Positions 8,275 through 17,095 of a stretch of DNA of 64,000 nucleotides are shown piece after piece. Positions within the stretch are counted from its first letter, which is position 1. Each line of letters opens with the position of its first letter. The DNA lies in the NCBI GenBank assembly GCA_006969385.1, contig CP030884.1, positions 1,922,001 through 1,986,000 of the forward strand, read 5' to 3'. The position numbers and the translations under genes are program-made. Origin of the DNA: Planctomycetaceae bacterium. Lineage in GTDB: Bacteria; Planctomycetota; Phycisphaerae; UBA1845; UTPLA1. The notes under the pieces were generated by a model. It was given only the letters and a program-made list of their open reading frames with translations. It was not told the DNA's origin and ran no database searches.

Positions 8275-10046
8275 CAAGCGGTCTCCACCACCATCGGCGG
8301 CAAGGTTAACTCCGGAATCGCTCGTTCAAGCGCGCCCTGCATATTCGGGGCGGCGTCTATCAATCGTGCAAGGGCGGCAAGGGCCGCGCGCCGCTCAGGT
8401 GCCCGAATCGATCGAACGGCTACCGCCACGATCGGCATCAATCGTTCGACTTGCGCGGGTTCCACGATCATCGCCTTGATGATTTGACGCAGCGCGTCGG
8501 GTTTGCGCCGACCGCCGCGATGCACGCCAAGAATAACAGCCGTCCAAACCGGCGCGAGGCGGTCGACTTCCGTGCCGGGCAACCGCAATCGTTGTTCGAG
8601 CTGCTGTACGACGCCGAGCCGCACATCGTCGAACGGCGTTTCGATGAGCCGCGCCCACAATGCGGGGTCATTCCACCCGGGCGCTTTGGGCGTAAGCCAT
8701 TCCATCGCTACTAAACGCGTTGGCAGATTTAAGCTGTCGAAGAAGGGCGATACCCACTCGACATGGTAGGTTGATGAGGTGCCGAGTAACGACAACCCCC
8801 ACTCGGCCGCCTGCCGCGCGATCGATAAACACTCGACATGAGCGAGACGACACAAATCGGTCGGCGCGAACGGGCGCTCGGCATGGCGCGCCTGCACCAT
8901 CTCAAGGCCCATGCGCGCGACGGGGTCGGGCCGGGCGCAGGCCAGTTCGAGTAACTGCTGTTGATCGAGCCGGTCCGATGCGACGTGTTTGCGCATGGCA
9001 TCGCAGATCAACGTGAGCGTGCTAATACTCGACAGCTTTAAGAGTGCGAGCCAATCGTCGATACCAAGGCTGCCCAAATTCTCCAACTGCGAGAATGCTT
9101 CCGCCGCGAAGTTCTGCACGCGCTCGTCCGCATGGTTCAATAACGGCATCAAACGCTGCGGCGTTAGCGACGAAACCAGCGCGCGATGGTGTTGATTGAG
9201 ATATTCCAAGGCCCACAAGCGAATGAGGCTACTCTCGGCATTGCCCAGTAAATCGATGAGCACATCGAACGCCTCGGTCTGTTGCCAGAGCGCATCGTGA
9301 TAGGGGGCGGGCGTTAACTCGGCCAGCGAACGACCTTCAACCAAGGCGGCCTTGGCATCAGTGAACCGCAGCGCGTCGTGATGGAAGTAGCACGCATGCA
9401 GCATCGACCAATTGTCGAGAATGTTTTCACCTTGCGCAAAATCACTGTCGGTGTATCGCTTGAGAAATGTCGCAACCGCCCGCACGTATCGGTCGGGTTG
9501 TTGATACCCCATGCGGCGGTAATACCGCCACGCGCGCCGCCGCAGATAATAACGCGTGCGGTAGCTAAACAGGCGCTTTGCCTTGCGGTTGAAGTAGGCG
9601 ATATACGAAGCCGTATCGAGGCCGGACCAACGCCGATCTTTCGCATTGGGCAACTGGGGAATCTGATCGCGTGGGCTGGCCAGATATTCTTGTTGCATAT
9701 ATTGCTGCGCGGACGGGTCGTATCGATATCCGCGCCGTCGCTTGCGCCGCACCAACCGATCGAAAGTGACCGTGCAGGCGGCCAACACCTTGTCATCGCC
9801 GCGCTCTTCTGCGTCTTTGAACAGGCGTTTGACGACGAGTTCGTGACCAGGGCAATCCAGCGGCTCGTCAAAATAGGCAATCGTTTGCGCCCGCGCCCAA
9901 TCGGCCGGTGCCTGCTTCCAGCGTTCGACGACATATTGCAATAGCGAAGGCGAATCGACGCGGCGCACGTAACGAAAGAACTCCGCATCGCGACCGGCGA
10001 ATAGCTCGTCGAGAAAAATCTTGGATGGCTTGTCCGTCGTACTCAT
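8274..10046 (-). CDS. HEAT-like repeat protein, first gene of the retron operon
   Basis: A 590-residue protein from ATG 10046. It has a basic N-terminal third (RRKRRRGYRYD and Arg/Tyr-rich segments up to about residue 190). After that come repeated paired amphipathic helices with HEAT character, for example SLIRLWALEYLNQHH, ERVQNFAAEAF and DVRLGVVQQLEQRL. No enzymatic motif is seen. HEAT solenoids usually act as scaffolds. It is co-transcribed with the SWIM gene (1-nt overlap) and lies downstream of a good promoter at 10106-10134. The family assignment rests on helix periodicity rather than on a conserved signature, so the repeat class could also be called ARM-like. Confidence 0.78.
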   Translation of the reverse strand: MSTTDKPSKIFLDELFAGRDAEFFRYVRRVDSPSLLQYVVERWKQAPADWARAQTIAYFDEPLDCPGHELVVKRLFKDAEERGDDKVLAACTVTFDRLVRRKRRRGYRYDPSAQQYMQQEYLASPRDQIPQLPNAKDRRWSGLDTASYIAYFNRKAKRLFSYRTRYYLRRRAWRYYRRMGYQQPDRYVRAVATFLKRYTDSDFAQGENILDNWSMLHACYFHHDALRFTDAKAALVEGRSLAELTPAPYHDALWQQTEAFDVLIDLLGNAESSLIRLWALEYLNQHHRALVSSLTPQRLMPLLNHADERVQNFAAEAFSQLENLGSLGIDDWLALLKLSSISTLTLICDAMRKHVASDRLDQQQLLELACARPDPVARMGLEMVQARHAERPFAPTDLCRLAHVECLSIARQAAEWGLSLLGTSSTYHVEWVSPFFDSLNLPTRLVAMEWLTPKAPGWNDPALWARLIETPFDDVRLGVVQQLEQRLRLPGTEVDRLAPVWTAVILGVHRGGRRKPDALRQIIKAMIVEPAQVERLMPIVAVAVRSIRAPERRAALAALARLIDAAPNMQGALERAIPELTLPPMVVETA

Positions 10047-10105
10047 GCCGCAGCCCGTTGGCGTAATTGATTTTGACGCTGGCGATCGCTATCGATGAAC
10101 TGCTG

Positions 10106-10134
10106 AGAATACCAAGCGCGACGCTGCGGTTCAA
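10106..10134 (-). promoter_or_regulatory. Sigma-70-type promoter of the retron operon
   Basis: On the minus strand TTGAAC (10129-10134) and TATTCT (10106-10111) are separated by exactly 17 nt. Transcription would begin near 10098, leaving a leader of about 50 nt before the HEAT gene. It suggests that the retron is expressed independently of the arg operon upstream. Confidence 0.6.
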
Positions 10135-10154
10135 TAGTAAAAGCAAAGCCCAGC

Positions 10155-10174
10155 GGTGCCGTATGTATGGCACC
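10155..10174 (-). terminator. Small hairpin after the papain-like gene
   Basis: Six-bp arms GGTGCC/GGCACC flank an 8-nt loop. On the minus strand it is followed at a short distance by a T-rich stretch (GCTTTGCTTTT). It could be a weak terminator separating the arg operon from the retron operon, or an operator for the retron promoter just downstream. Confidence 0.35.
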
Positions 10175-10230
10175 CCTGAGCTTGATGTTCTAACGCTGTT
10201 GGCGTAGGCAATTTCGATACGATTAAGCGC

Positions 10231-12249
10231 CTACATCCACTGAAACGCGCGGCCCCACGTGTCGCGGGCTTCTTTTTGAATCTCATTCACGACCGCATCG
10301 GGCACGGCGTAGGCGTCACCAACTTCGTACGGGTTGTAATGAAATGCGTACAGTCGCGAGACGAATTGATTGAACGGCAATGACGACTCGCCTTCCAACT
10401 CGCCGTTGTCGGCAATCGATGGCTTCACATCGTGACCCCAATCCTGTCGACCTTCGTTGTTCGGATTGAAAAAGTAAATCCGCAGTTTGCCATCCGGCCC
10501 TTCGGCGACACGCTGCAACGAAACCGCATGAGGGCCAAGGTAATCCCCGTGACCGTTAGTGATGCATAGCCCGACCGGGTTGGGGTACATCAGCGAATGG
10601 CCTTCGTTAAACGATGGATGATGCGTCGCGAAAAATCGTCGCACAAAATCTTCGTAACCCGAGATCGTCGTGAGCGCGACGTCTGCAAAGACGGACGAGA
10701 AACCGCGCGCCACCCAGCGACCGTACAACGCGGGGTTGACCCACTTATGGCCGTCCTCATTACGCAAGGCGACGAGTTTCATCATTTGTTCGTAGATGCG
10801 GTCGAGGTGCGGCACTAAAACGATGGATACCGGATCGAGATTGAGATCGAGCGCGCGCCCCATCTCGATAACCGCCTTGTCGGAACGGACCGTTTGACCC
10901 TCGAATGGAATCTCCACCACCCCGTCGCGCGCCGCCGATACCACTAACTCGATCAAATACGCCGGTGCATATTGCGACCACAAGCTAATACCGCGCGCGG
11001 CTTGGCATGTCGGGTTGCGACCTTGCCCGACGCCGAGCGGTTGGCCCAGCACCGACAAAGCGCCAGCAAGCAAGATCGAATTGGCTGTGACGCCGTCGTG
11101 ACGCGAGCGTTGCGCTAACAGCGATCGGCGTATATCGGGTTGCAAGTCGAGATCGACCAGTCGTTCGAGACCGACGCTGACTTCTTGCCGCGATAACAGG
11201 CCGCGCTCTAAGACGCGTGCAAATCCGAGTATGCACTGCGCCGTCGTCGGAAAGATAGCAGCCTTCACCAGCTGGCGGGCGAATTCGATCTGCCCTTCAA
11301 ACTCCGCCGCGCCGTAGTCATCCAGCGCCAGCGCTTCGGGAATGATGTCGGGTTCTTTCGTCGCCAAATATCGCAACAGGACCGCATGCTGAGGTGCAAC
11401 CAGCCCGGTTCTATCAACCGTCGTTGCGAATTGCTCCGCCTCGTCGCGCAGCGTTGCTTTATCGCATTGCTGTAGCAACTTACGATACTCGGCCAGCGTG
11501 TTCGCTTGTTTGCTGAGCGTGCTCGGCCCGTCGATCGCTTCTGTCAGTTCGTTTAGGCGACCGGAGATGGTATCGTCGCCGGATGACGCGGGTGTGCGCG
11601 CCGCCATGCGAATCATCGTGCGTACGCGGCCCGTCATGATCGGTCGCTGTGCAATGATCTGGCGGATTTCGGCGACAACGTACTCGCGAATGAACGAAAG
11701 GCCCAATTCATCGGACAGCAACCTAAACAACCGCAACGATGATTCGTAATGCGGGCCGCCTTCGATGCGCTCCTGTTCGGTATCGCCGGGGAAAACGAAT
11801 TGCAGATTCAACGCCATCACTTCCTGCAAGAAGTCGGTCGCGTCGGCCGCGGTTACCTCCGGGTGGCTCTGCTTGCCGCCGGCGATCGCCAGCATCCGTA
11901 GGTCGCTCAATATCTCGACGATCGGATAAACGCCGTGTGCTTTGAGGCTGCCCTCCACCAGCGGCGGTTGCAGCTTGGCCGCGTCGGCCCACGCGCCGCT
12001 GGCGAATAGCCCGACGTCATCAAAGCGATGGGCGCGCTCGTACAGCGCGCGGATGCCATGATCCGATGACAGCATTAACTCCGACGTTTGAAACACATCG
12101 GTTTGATAGGTGCTCTTCGCGAAGGGCTTCGCTTCGCCGAGCTTGTCCAGCATGGTATCGAGTTTAGCGCCCAAACGATCAACCAGATCGCCGGGCGCAT
12201 GCGCGTCGGTCTTGGGCAGTTGGCCTGCCTCGGTACCTACGTCTGTCAT
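10231..12249 (-). CDS. Large protein with papain-like Cys-His-Asn pattern
   Basis: A 672-residue protein. Its ATG overlaps the ATP-grasp stop (ATGA), so it is translationally coupled. Residues 1-390 are mainly helical without recognisable motifs. The C-terminal third has NPTCQAARGISLW with Cys415, a later GPHAVSLQ with His574, and FFNPNNEGR with Asn595. This order and the spacing fit a papain/transglutaminase-fold cysteine enzyme. Known ATP-grasp peptide-modification clusters often include such peptidase-like partners. It may cleave, transfer or cyclise the product of the neighbouring ligase, or act as an amidase. I do not recognise a named family. The gene is last in the arg-containing operon and 185 bp before the retron operon. 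Confidence 0.6.
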   Translation of the reverse strand: MTDVGTEAGQLPKTDAHAPGDLVDRLGAKLDTMLDKLGEAKPFAKSTYQTDVFQTSELMLSSDHGIRALYERAHRFDDVGLFASGAWADAAKLQPPLVEGSLKAHGVYPIVEILSDLRMLAIAGGKQSHPEVTAADATDFLQEVMALNLQFVFPGDTEQERIEGGPHYESSLRLFRLLSDELGLSFIREYVVAEIRQIIAQRPIMTGRVRTMIRMAARTPASSGDDTISGRLNELTEAIDGPSTLSKQANTLAEYRKLLQQCDKATLRDEAEQFATTVDRTGLVAPQHAVLLRYLATKEPDIIPEALALDDYGAAEFEGQIEFARQLVKAAIFPTTAQCILGFARVLERGLLSRQEVSVGLERLVDLDLQPDIRRSLLAQRSRHDGVTANSILLAGALSVLGQPLGVGQGRNPTCQAARGISLWSQYAPAYLIELVVSAARDGVVEIPFEGQTVRSDKAVIEMGRALDLNLDPVSIVLVPHLDRIYEQMMKLVALRNEDGHKWVNPALYGRWVARGFSSVFADVALTTISGYEDFVRRFFATHHPSFNEGHSLMYPNPVGLCITNGHGDYLGPHAVSLQRVAEGPDGKLRIYFFNPNNEGRQDWGHDVKPSIADNGELEGESSLPFNQFVSRLYAFHYNPYEVGDAYAVPDAVVNEIQKEARDTWGRAFQWM

Positions 12250-13496
12250 GCAGTTACCTGCTCTTCTTGAGGGGCGTCGCTATCGTAGAAGTCCACTTCT
12301 TCGTATTCGCGCAACAGATCGCGCATGCGTTCGCAGTCGTCGCCGCGGAAATAGACCGTGCCGTAGTGATCGCCAAATGCTTCGCGCTCCGCCACTTTCG
12401 GGTTGGCCGGCACGAAGAGGTTGTGCTTCTCGTAATAATCGTCTTCCAACAGGCGCTGAGGGACATCGACCCGCGTCACCACGCGCTTGCGCGGATACAC
12501 CATCAGGCAGCCCGCGAACTCCTTGTGTTCGCCGATTTTCGGAAAGAACTCTTCGAATTCCGCATCGGTCGTTGCCGGGTCGGCGGCGAGCGCGAAGGCC
12601 ACGAACGGATTAAAGTCGTAAGCCTTTTCGATCAATTCAAAGATATGCCCGCCGGGCACGCGCGCCGCGACTTCACCGAAGCTGATCACGTTGTTGGGCG
12701 TGATGAAAAACTCCGGATGGATCATGCCGTACTGAATCTCAAACGCGCCAATGAGTTCTTCAACGGCCTTTTGAATCAGCGGTCGACGTTCTTCCAATGC
12801 CGGTGACGCCGGCACAAAGTTACTATGGCCGAGGTGCACGTACTCGGTAATGTTGAGGAAACGGACCTTGCCGTTGTGCACGAAGACCTCGCATGAAAAC
12901 TCCTGCCCGTGTAGGTGGGTTTCCAAGAGGCACGGAAACTCGTCGTCGCGAATCTCGTCGATATCCGCCAGCGCGCGAATCATGCGGTGCCCTTTACAAC
13001 CTGCCGCGTCGAGCGGCTTCAGGTGAATCGGGTCTTCGATATCGCCATCGACCTTGACCGCCGCCGTGTTCACGCGTTTGAAGAACTTGCGCACCGCATC
13101 GCGATCGTCGGCTTCTTCAAAAACACCAACGCGAATGCCGTGCATTTGGGCGCGGCGCTTCATCATCGCCTTATCGCGGAACAACAGGTAACGCGTGAAT
13201 AGCTTGCGATCGTTGCGAAACTCACCGTTGAGCGCTCCGGCCCACTCGACGGTTTGTTCGTATAACGGAATGGCCAATTCGACGCCCTTGGCCCGCAGAT
13301 CGTCGGCTAACTGAATCGACTTTTCGTTAACCCGCTCGAAATCCCACGTAACGTATTCGAGACCATTCTCCTGCATGTACGGCTCAAACTCCGGCGGAAC
13401 GACCGACACGAACGGTCGCCCGATCGAATCCATCGCTTCCATCGCGGGAATACAAAAGCCCAACAGGCCTACCGGTGGCTTATTAGCATGATTCAT
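12246..13496 (-). CDS. ATP-grasp ligase-like protein
   Basis: A 416-residue protein from ATG 13496 with AGGAG upstream. The architecture is ATP-grasp: an N-terminal Rossmann-like part (1-95), a central lid with conserved Lys, LLETHLHGQEFSCEVFV at about 190-206 and the Mg-ATP site HPEFF...ISFGEVAARVPGGH at about 260-284 (Glu262, Glu275). The GGH and FELIEKAYDFNP stretch resembles amino-acid or dipeptide ligases that join a carboxylate to an amine. It should form an acyl-phosphate and then an amide bond. It lies after argJ and a GNAT gene and overlaps the papain-like gene, so its substrate could be arginine, ornithine or an acetylated intermediate. It differs from ArgX/LysX because no amino-carrier protein gene is present here. 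Confidence 0.8.
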   Translation of the reverse strand: MNHANKPPVGLLGFCIPAMEAMDSIGRPFVSVVPPEFEPYMQENGLEYVTWDFERVNEKSIQLADDLRAKGVELAIPLYEQTVEWAGALNGEFRNDRKLFTRYLLFRDKAMMKRRAQMHGIRVGVFEEADDRDAVRKFFKRVNTAAVKVDGDIEDPIHLKPLDAAGCKGHRMIRALADIDEIRDDEFPCLLETHLHGQEFSCEVFVHNGKVRFLNITEYVHLGHSNFVPASPALEERRPLIQKAVEELIGAFEIQYGMIHPEFFITPNNVISFGEVAARVPGGHIFELIEKAYDFNPFVAFALAADPATTDAEFEEFFPKIGEHKEFAGCLMVYPRKRVVTRVDVPQRLLEDDYYEKHNLFVPANPKVAEREAFGDHYGTVYFRGDDCERMRDLLREYEEVDFYDSDAPQEEQVTA

Positions 13497-13564
13497 AGGT
13501 GCTTGCTCCTATCCAAATTAAATGTTTGCGTTACCTTGCGTTTCGTGCGACGGTCAGTGATAGC

Positions 13565-14134
13565 CTAGTCGTTTTCATCTTCGGAATCGAACTCGTACAA
13601 ATAAAGCTCGAAATCCTCTTCGTAGTAGTCCTTCAGAACGCCGTCATTCCAAGACGTCACGGCCTCCTTGTCGGTCTCAACAATTTCAAAGCCGTATTTG
13701 AGGTAAGCCTTGCCGGCCCACTCGGCTTCCGGGTGCGCGATGAGCGACATGCCGCGCATGCCGGCCTCGCGCGCCTTCTTCTCGGCGTAGTTCATCAGCG
13801 TCTGGCCGAAGCCTTTTCCGACGTGCTTTACATCGAGATAGATGTAGCCGAGATAGGCCCAGTCGCCGAAGTATTGCAGCGAAATGGTGCCGACCGACTC
13901 ACCGTCTTCGGTGATGCCGACGTAGAAGTCGCGCTTTTGAAAGTTTTCTTCGGCCCAGGCTTCGCCGACTTCGTGTTCGGCCATGTCCTTTTCATCGACG
14001 ATCGGGCGATACCATTCGGCAGAAGACCGCACGAAGTCCGCGATCAATCCCATATCGTCGCGCCGCGCGGCACGAATCTTGAGGATAGGGCGATCGATAA
14101 GGGTCGTGGTTTTCGTCATCGTCTGTGTAGCCAT
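13565..14134 (-). CDS. GNAT-family N-acetyltransferase
   Basis: From ATG 14134 it has 189 residues; an in-frame GTG at 14146 would add four. The acetyl-CoA site is visible as LDVKHVGKGFGQTLM (pattern V-x-x-x-x-G-x-G), and the motif B region ends in KAYLKYGFEIVETDKE. The C-terminus is strongly acidic (YEEDFELYLYEFDSEDEND). It lies between argJ and the ATP-grasp gene. It would acetylate an amine, perhaps a substrate or product of the ligase; the substrate cannot be told from sequence. Confidence 0.8.
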   Translation of the reverse strand: MATQTMTKTTTLIDRPILKIRAARRDDMGLIADFVRSSAEWYRPIVDEKDMAEHEVGEAWAEENFQKRDFYVGITEDGESVGTISLQYFGDWAYLGYIYLDVKHVGKGFGQTLMNYAEKKAREAGMRGMSLIAHPEAEWAGKAYLKYGFEIVETDKEAVTSWNDGVLKDYYEEDFELYLYEFDSEDEND

Positions 14135-14161
14135 TCTATGAAGCACCTTTCGTTCGAGGGT

Positions 14162-15379
14162 TTAGGTCGTGTATTCCGAGTTAATTTCGACGTAGCGTTT
14201 GCTAAGGTCCGACGCCAGCATGTGCCGTGTCACCGGTCCCGTTCCGACCGTCAGGCGAATTTTTACCCGGTCTTGTCCAAACGCTTCATCCAGGCGGCCT
14301 TGCTCGGCCGCGGTCACTTCGCCTTTTTCAAATACGGTTTGTCCTTCGAGTTCCAGCGTGACGTCTTCGGGCGACAGCATGACGCCCGCGTTGCCCGCCG
14401 CCGAGATGATGCGCCCCCAATTGGGGTTGGCGCCCGTAAGCGCCGTCTTAACCAAGCTGGATGTGGCAACGCTTTCCGTGATGCGCTCTGCATCTTCGAT
14501 CGTTGCAGCGCCGATGACTTCGATATCCATCACGCGGGTGGAGCCTTCGGCATCGCACACGATCGATTGCGCCAATTCCCGACAAGCGCGACCGATGGCG
14601 GATTCGATTAACGCGATACCTTCGGCGCTCAGTTCGTCACCTGCCTGCGCCGGCTTGGCCATCAACACCACGGCGTCGTTGGTACTGGTATCACCATCGA
14701 CGCTGATGCGATGAAACGAACCATCGACGGCTCGTCTTAATAGCGGTTGCATGGCGTCTTGTGTTAAGGGTGCGTCCGTCGCCACCACCGTCAGCATCGT
14801 TGCCATGTTCGGATGAATCATGCCCGACCCCTTGGCCACGCCGCCCACGTGATAAGTTTGACCGTCCACGTCAACTTCAAACGCGACAGTCTTCCTGATC
14901 GTGTCGGTCGTCAGCATCGCTTCGGCAACGTCTTCGCAAGTGGGTTGCAACTGTTGCGACGCCTGCTTGATGCCCGCCGTCACCTTTTCGATGGGCAGCG
15001 GAACGCCGATGATGCCTGTCGAAAGCACCAACGCTTTGCCATCGATGGCGGCTTCGGTTTCGTCCAACATGCGTTGGGCGTCCTTCGCCCCGCGCTTGCC
15101 GGTCAACGCATTCGCATTGCCCGAATTCACAACAATGCCTTTGATCTGTCGCGTCTTTTTCAGAATCTCACGACACAACTGCACCGGCGCGGCGGCCATC
15201 GCATTCTTCGTGAACATCGCGGCTACATTCATCGGCTCGTCGGCGACGATCAGCGCCAAATCGAGATCGCCCGATTCCTTCACGCCCGTCTTTACGGCCG
15301 CACCACTAAGGCCCGGCACGCTAAACAGGTCGCCGTTGGCAATCGGTCTGATTGCATCGTTTGCAATGGCTGTGGGCAT
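14162..15379 (-). CDS. argJ: Glutamate N-acetyltransferase / ornithine acetyltransferase
   Basis: A 405-residue protein of normal length for ArgJ. It transfers the acetyl group from N-acetylornithine to glutamate, closing the acetyl cycle of arginine synthesis in the cytoplasm. The self-cleavage site is visible in KGSGMIHPNMATML: cleavage between Ala and Thr gives alpha and beta chains with Thr as nucleophile. Other typical blocks are VVNSGNANA, LVLSTGIIGVPLP and GDTSTNDAV. The C-terminus TGTGPVTRHMLASDLSKRYVEINSEY is also family-like. It is the fifth gene of the operon, after the short GNAT gene. The family call is certain; whether it is mono- or bifunctional is not decided by sequence. Confidence 0.97.
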   Translation of the reverse strand: MPTAIANDAIRPIANGDLFSVPGLSGAAVKTGVKESGDLDLALIVADEPMNVAAMFTKNAMAAAPVQLCREILKKTRQIKGIVVNSGNANALTGKRGAKDAQRMLDETEAAIDGKALVLSTGIIGVPLPIEKVTAGIKQASQQLQPTCEDVAEAMLTTDTIRKTVAFEVDVDGQTYHVGGVAKGSGMIHPNMATMLTVVATDAPLTQDAMQPLLRRAVDGSFHRISVDGDTSTNDAVVLMAKPAQAGDELSAEGIALIESAIGRACRELAQSIVCDAEGSTRVMDIEVIGAATIEDAERITESVATSSLVKTALTGANPNWGRIISAAGNAGVMLSPEDVTLELEGQTVFEKGEVTAAEQGRLDEAFGQDRVKIRLTVGTGPVTRHMLASDLSKRYVEINSEYTT

Positions 15380-15392
15380 CGTGATCGTCGCC

Positions 15393-15887
15393 TTATGCTT
15401 CTAACGGGTCGCACACGCGCATCGCTATCCGCGGTGCGTCGCCGTCATCGTCCGATTCGCGAAAGCTGCGTCGCTTCTGGTCGAGCCACGTCGGAAACGT
15501 GCTGCGAAATCCGTATTGCTCGAAAAACGTCGGCTTGCGTGTGACGCAGACCACTTCCTTCTCCATCTCCGCCGCAAGTTCCAACGCGTCTTCCACCAAG
15601 GCGCCGGCAATGCCGCATCCGCGCCAGTTCGACGCGACGGCCAAACCACGAATCTCCGTTCGATGGTCGTCGATGCAGCGTAACATCGCAGCGCCGATGA
15701 CCTGACCGCCAGAATCTTTCGCGACGCGATACTTCGTCCACGACCACGGCAGCTCCCAAACCGTCTCGGGCGAGCAATCGGGCACTGTCTTTGCGAGCAG
15801 CTCGACGAGCGGCAGGTGATCGTCAGCGATGGCCGTTTCGATGGTGAAAGGGCCATTCGGTGATGGATGAATTTCTTTTCGTATCAT
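15393..15887 (-). CDS. GNAT acetyltransferase, probable short N-acetylglutamate synthase
   Basis: A 164-residue single GNAT domain. The ATG overlaps the argD stop (ATGA). The segment GLAVASNWRGCGIAGALVEDALELA holds the acetyl-CoA loop, followed by VCVTRKPTFFEQYGF, which closely resembles the short single-domain N-acetylglutamate synthases (ArgA-like, without the kinase-like domain). Inside an arg operon this is the most likely role: making the first N-acetylglutamate to prime the ArgJ cycle. Another substrate cannot be ruled out, so no symbol is given. Confidence 0.8.
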   Translation of the reverse strand: MIRKEIHPSPNGPFTIETAIADDHLPLVELLAKTVPDCSPETVWELPWSWTKYRVAKDSGGQVIGAAMLRCIDDHRTEIRGLAVASNWRGCGIAGALVEDALELAAEMEKEVVCVTRKPTFFEQYGFRSTFPTWLDQKRRSFRESDDDGDAPRIAMRVCDPLEA

Positions 15888-17095
15888 GCTTGTTCCAACT
15901 CGGCGAGAGTGGTGGCAAAACGCTCGACGGCGTCGTTCAAATCGTCGTCGGTCGCATTCAGCGGAGGTAAGAAACGCACGACATCCGCGCCGGCTGTCGT
16001 TACCAGCAGCCGATGGTTCCAGGCCGCTTTCATCACGCGTTTCGGATCGATGTTGACGCGTACTCCCAGCATCAGCCCCATTCCTCTGACTTCTTCTATC
16101 AGATTGGAATGAATTTTTTCTAAACGCGACCTAAAGAAAGCGCCCTTGCGGGTCACGTTTTCGAGGAATGCCGGTTGAGAAACCGCCTCCAGCACGGCCA
16201 ACGCCACTGCGGTAACCACGGGCCCGCCGCCGAACGTCGTACCGTGACATCCGGGATGCAGCGCATCGGCAATTGCTTCCGTCATCAATACCGCGCCGAT
16301 CGGCAGCCCGCCCGCCATCGGCTTCGCCAATGCCATCAGATCGGGCGTGATATCAAAATGTTCGTGCGCAAACAACTTACCCGTGCGGCCCAGTCCGCAT
16401 TGCACTTCATCAACGGCTAACAGCGCGCCGACTTCATCGCAACGACGACGCAATGCTTGCATCCATTCTTTCGTTGCAGGTCGTACGCCGCCTTCGCCTT
16501 GCACCGGCTCGACCAATACGCATGCCGTTGTTTCATCGATCTTGGTGAAGTCCGTCGTCTCACCAAAGCGGCAGCGTTCGTAGTCGGGCACCAACGGCGC
16601 AAAGGGCGTCTTAATCGCGTCCTTATCCGTCGCCGACAGCGCACCAAACGTGCGACCGTGAAACGAATGATCGAAGTAGATTACCCTGCTACGGCCTTCA
16701 CCGGCGGCCAGGCGTGCGAACTTGATCATCGCTTCGTTCGCTTCCGCACCGGAGTTGCAAAAGAACGCGCGATCGGCAAACGAGTGATTCACCAATGCCG
16801 TCGCCAATTCGACGGCGGGCGGCGTCAGATACAAATTCGACGTATGTGTTAATCCTTCGGCGGCGCGCTTCAATGCATTTTCCACGATCGCCGACCGATG
16901 GCCGAGCGCCGTGACGGCGATGCCGCTGGTCATATCCAGAAAGCGTTCGCCGCGATCGCTGATTAACTCGCAGCCGCAACCATCAACAAAGACGGTGTTT
17001 GGCCATTCGCCATAAACCAATGCGAGGTTTTCGTGCGCGGCGTCGACCAAAGGATGCGTTTTCACTTTTAGTTTTGCGGGTGCGGTTGCACTCAT
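15884..17095 (-). CDS. argD: Acetylornithine aminotransferase
   Basis: A class-III PLP-dependent aminotransferase of 403 residues. The ATG at 17095 has GGAGG 7 nt upstream (17103-17107), better than the in-frame GTG at 17101. It overlaps the argB stop by 4 nt. Visible are DMTSGIAVTALGH, the phosphate-binding CNSGAEANEAMIKFAR, LLAVDEVQCGLGRTGK with the PLP-binding Asp, and the Schiff-base Lys in ALAKPMAGGLPIGAVL. It converts N-acetylglutamate semialdehyde to N-acetylornithine with glutamate as donor. Related succinylornithine or ornithine transaminases are possible from the fold alone, but the operon settles the assignment. Confidence 0.96.
   Translation of the reverse strand: MSATAPAKLKVKTHPLVDAAHENLALVYGEWPNTVFVDGCGCELISDRGERFLDMTSGIAVTALGHRSAIVENALKRAAEGLTHTSNLYLTPPAVELATALVNHSFADRAFFCNSGAEANEAMIKFARLAAGEGRSRVIYFDHSFHGRTFGALSATDKDAIKTPFAPLVPDYERCRFGETTDFTKIDETTACVLVEPVQGEGGVRPATKEWMQALRRRCDEVGALLAVDEVQCGLGRTGKLFAHEHFDITPDLMALAKPMAGGLPIGAVLMTEAIADALHPGCHGTTFGGGPVVTAVALAVLEAVSQPAFLENVTRKGAFFRSRLEKIHSNLIEEVRGMGLMLGVRVNIDPKRVMKAAWNHRLLVTTAGADVVRFLPPLNATDDDLNDAVERFATTLAELEQA

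Noticed and set aside
12246..13496. ArgX/LysX-type ligase of the LysW amino-carrier pathway
   Set aside because: No LysW-like carrier gene is present, and argJ shows that the acetyl route is used.
13499..14611. Long plus-strand ORF (370 codons)
   Set aside because: It runs opposite to the GNAT gene and argJ, whose motifs are clear. Its sequence is Arg/His-rich and shows no domain, so it is a shadow frame of high-GC coding DNA.
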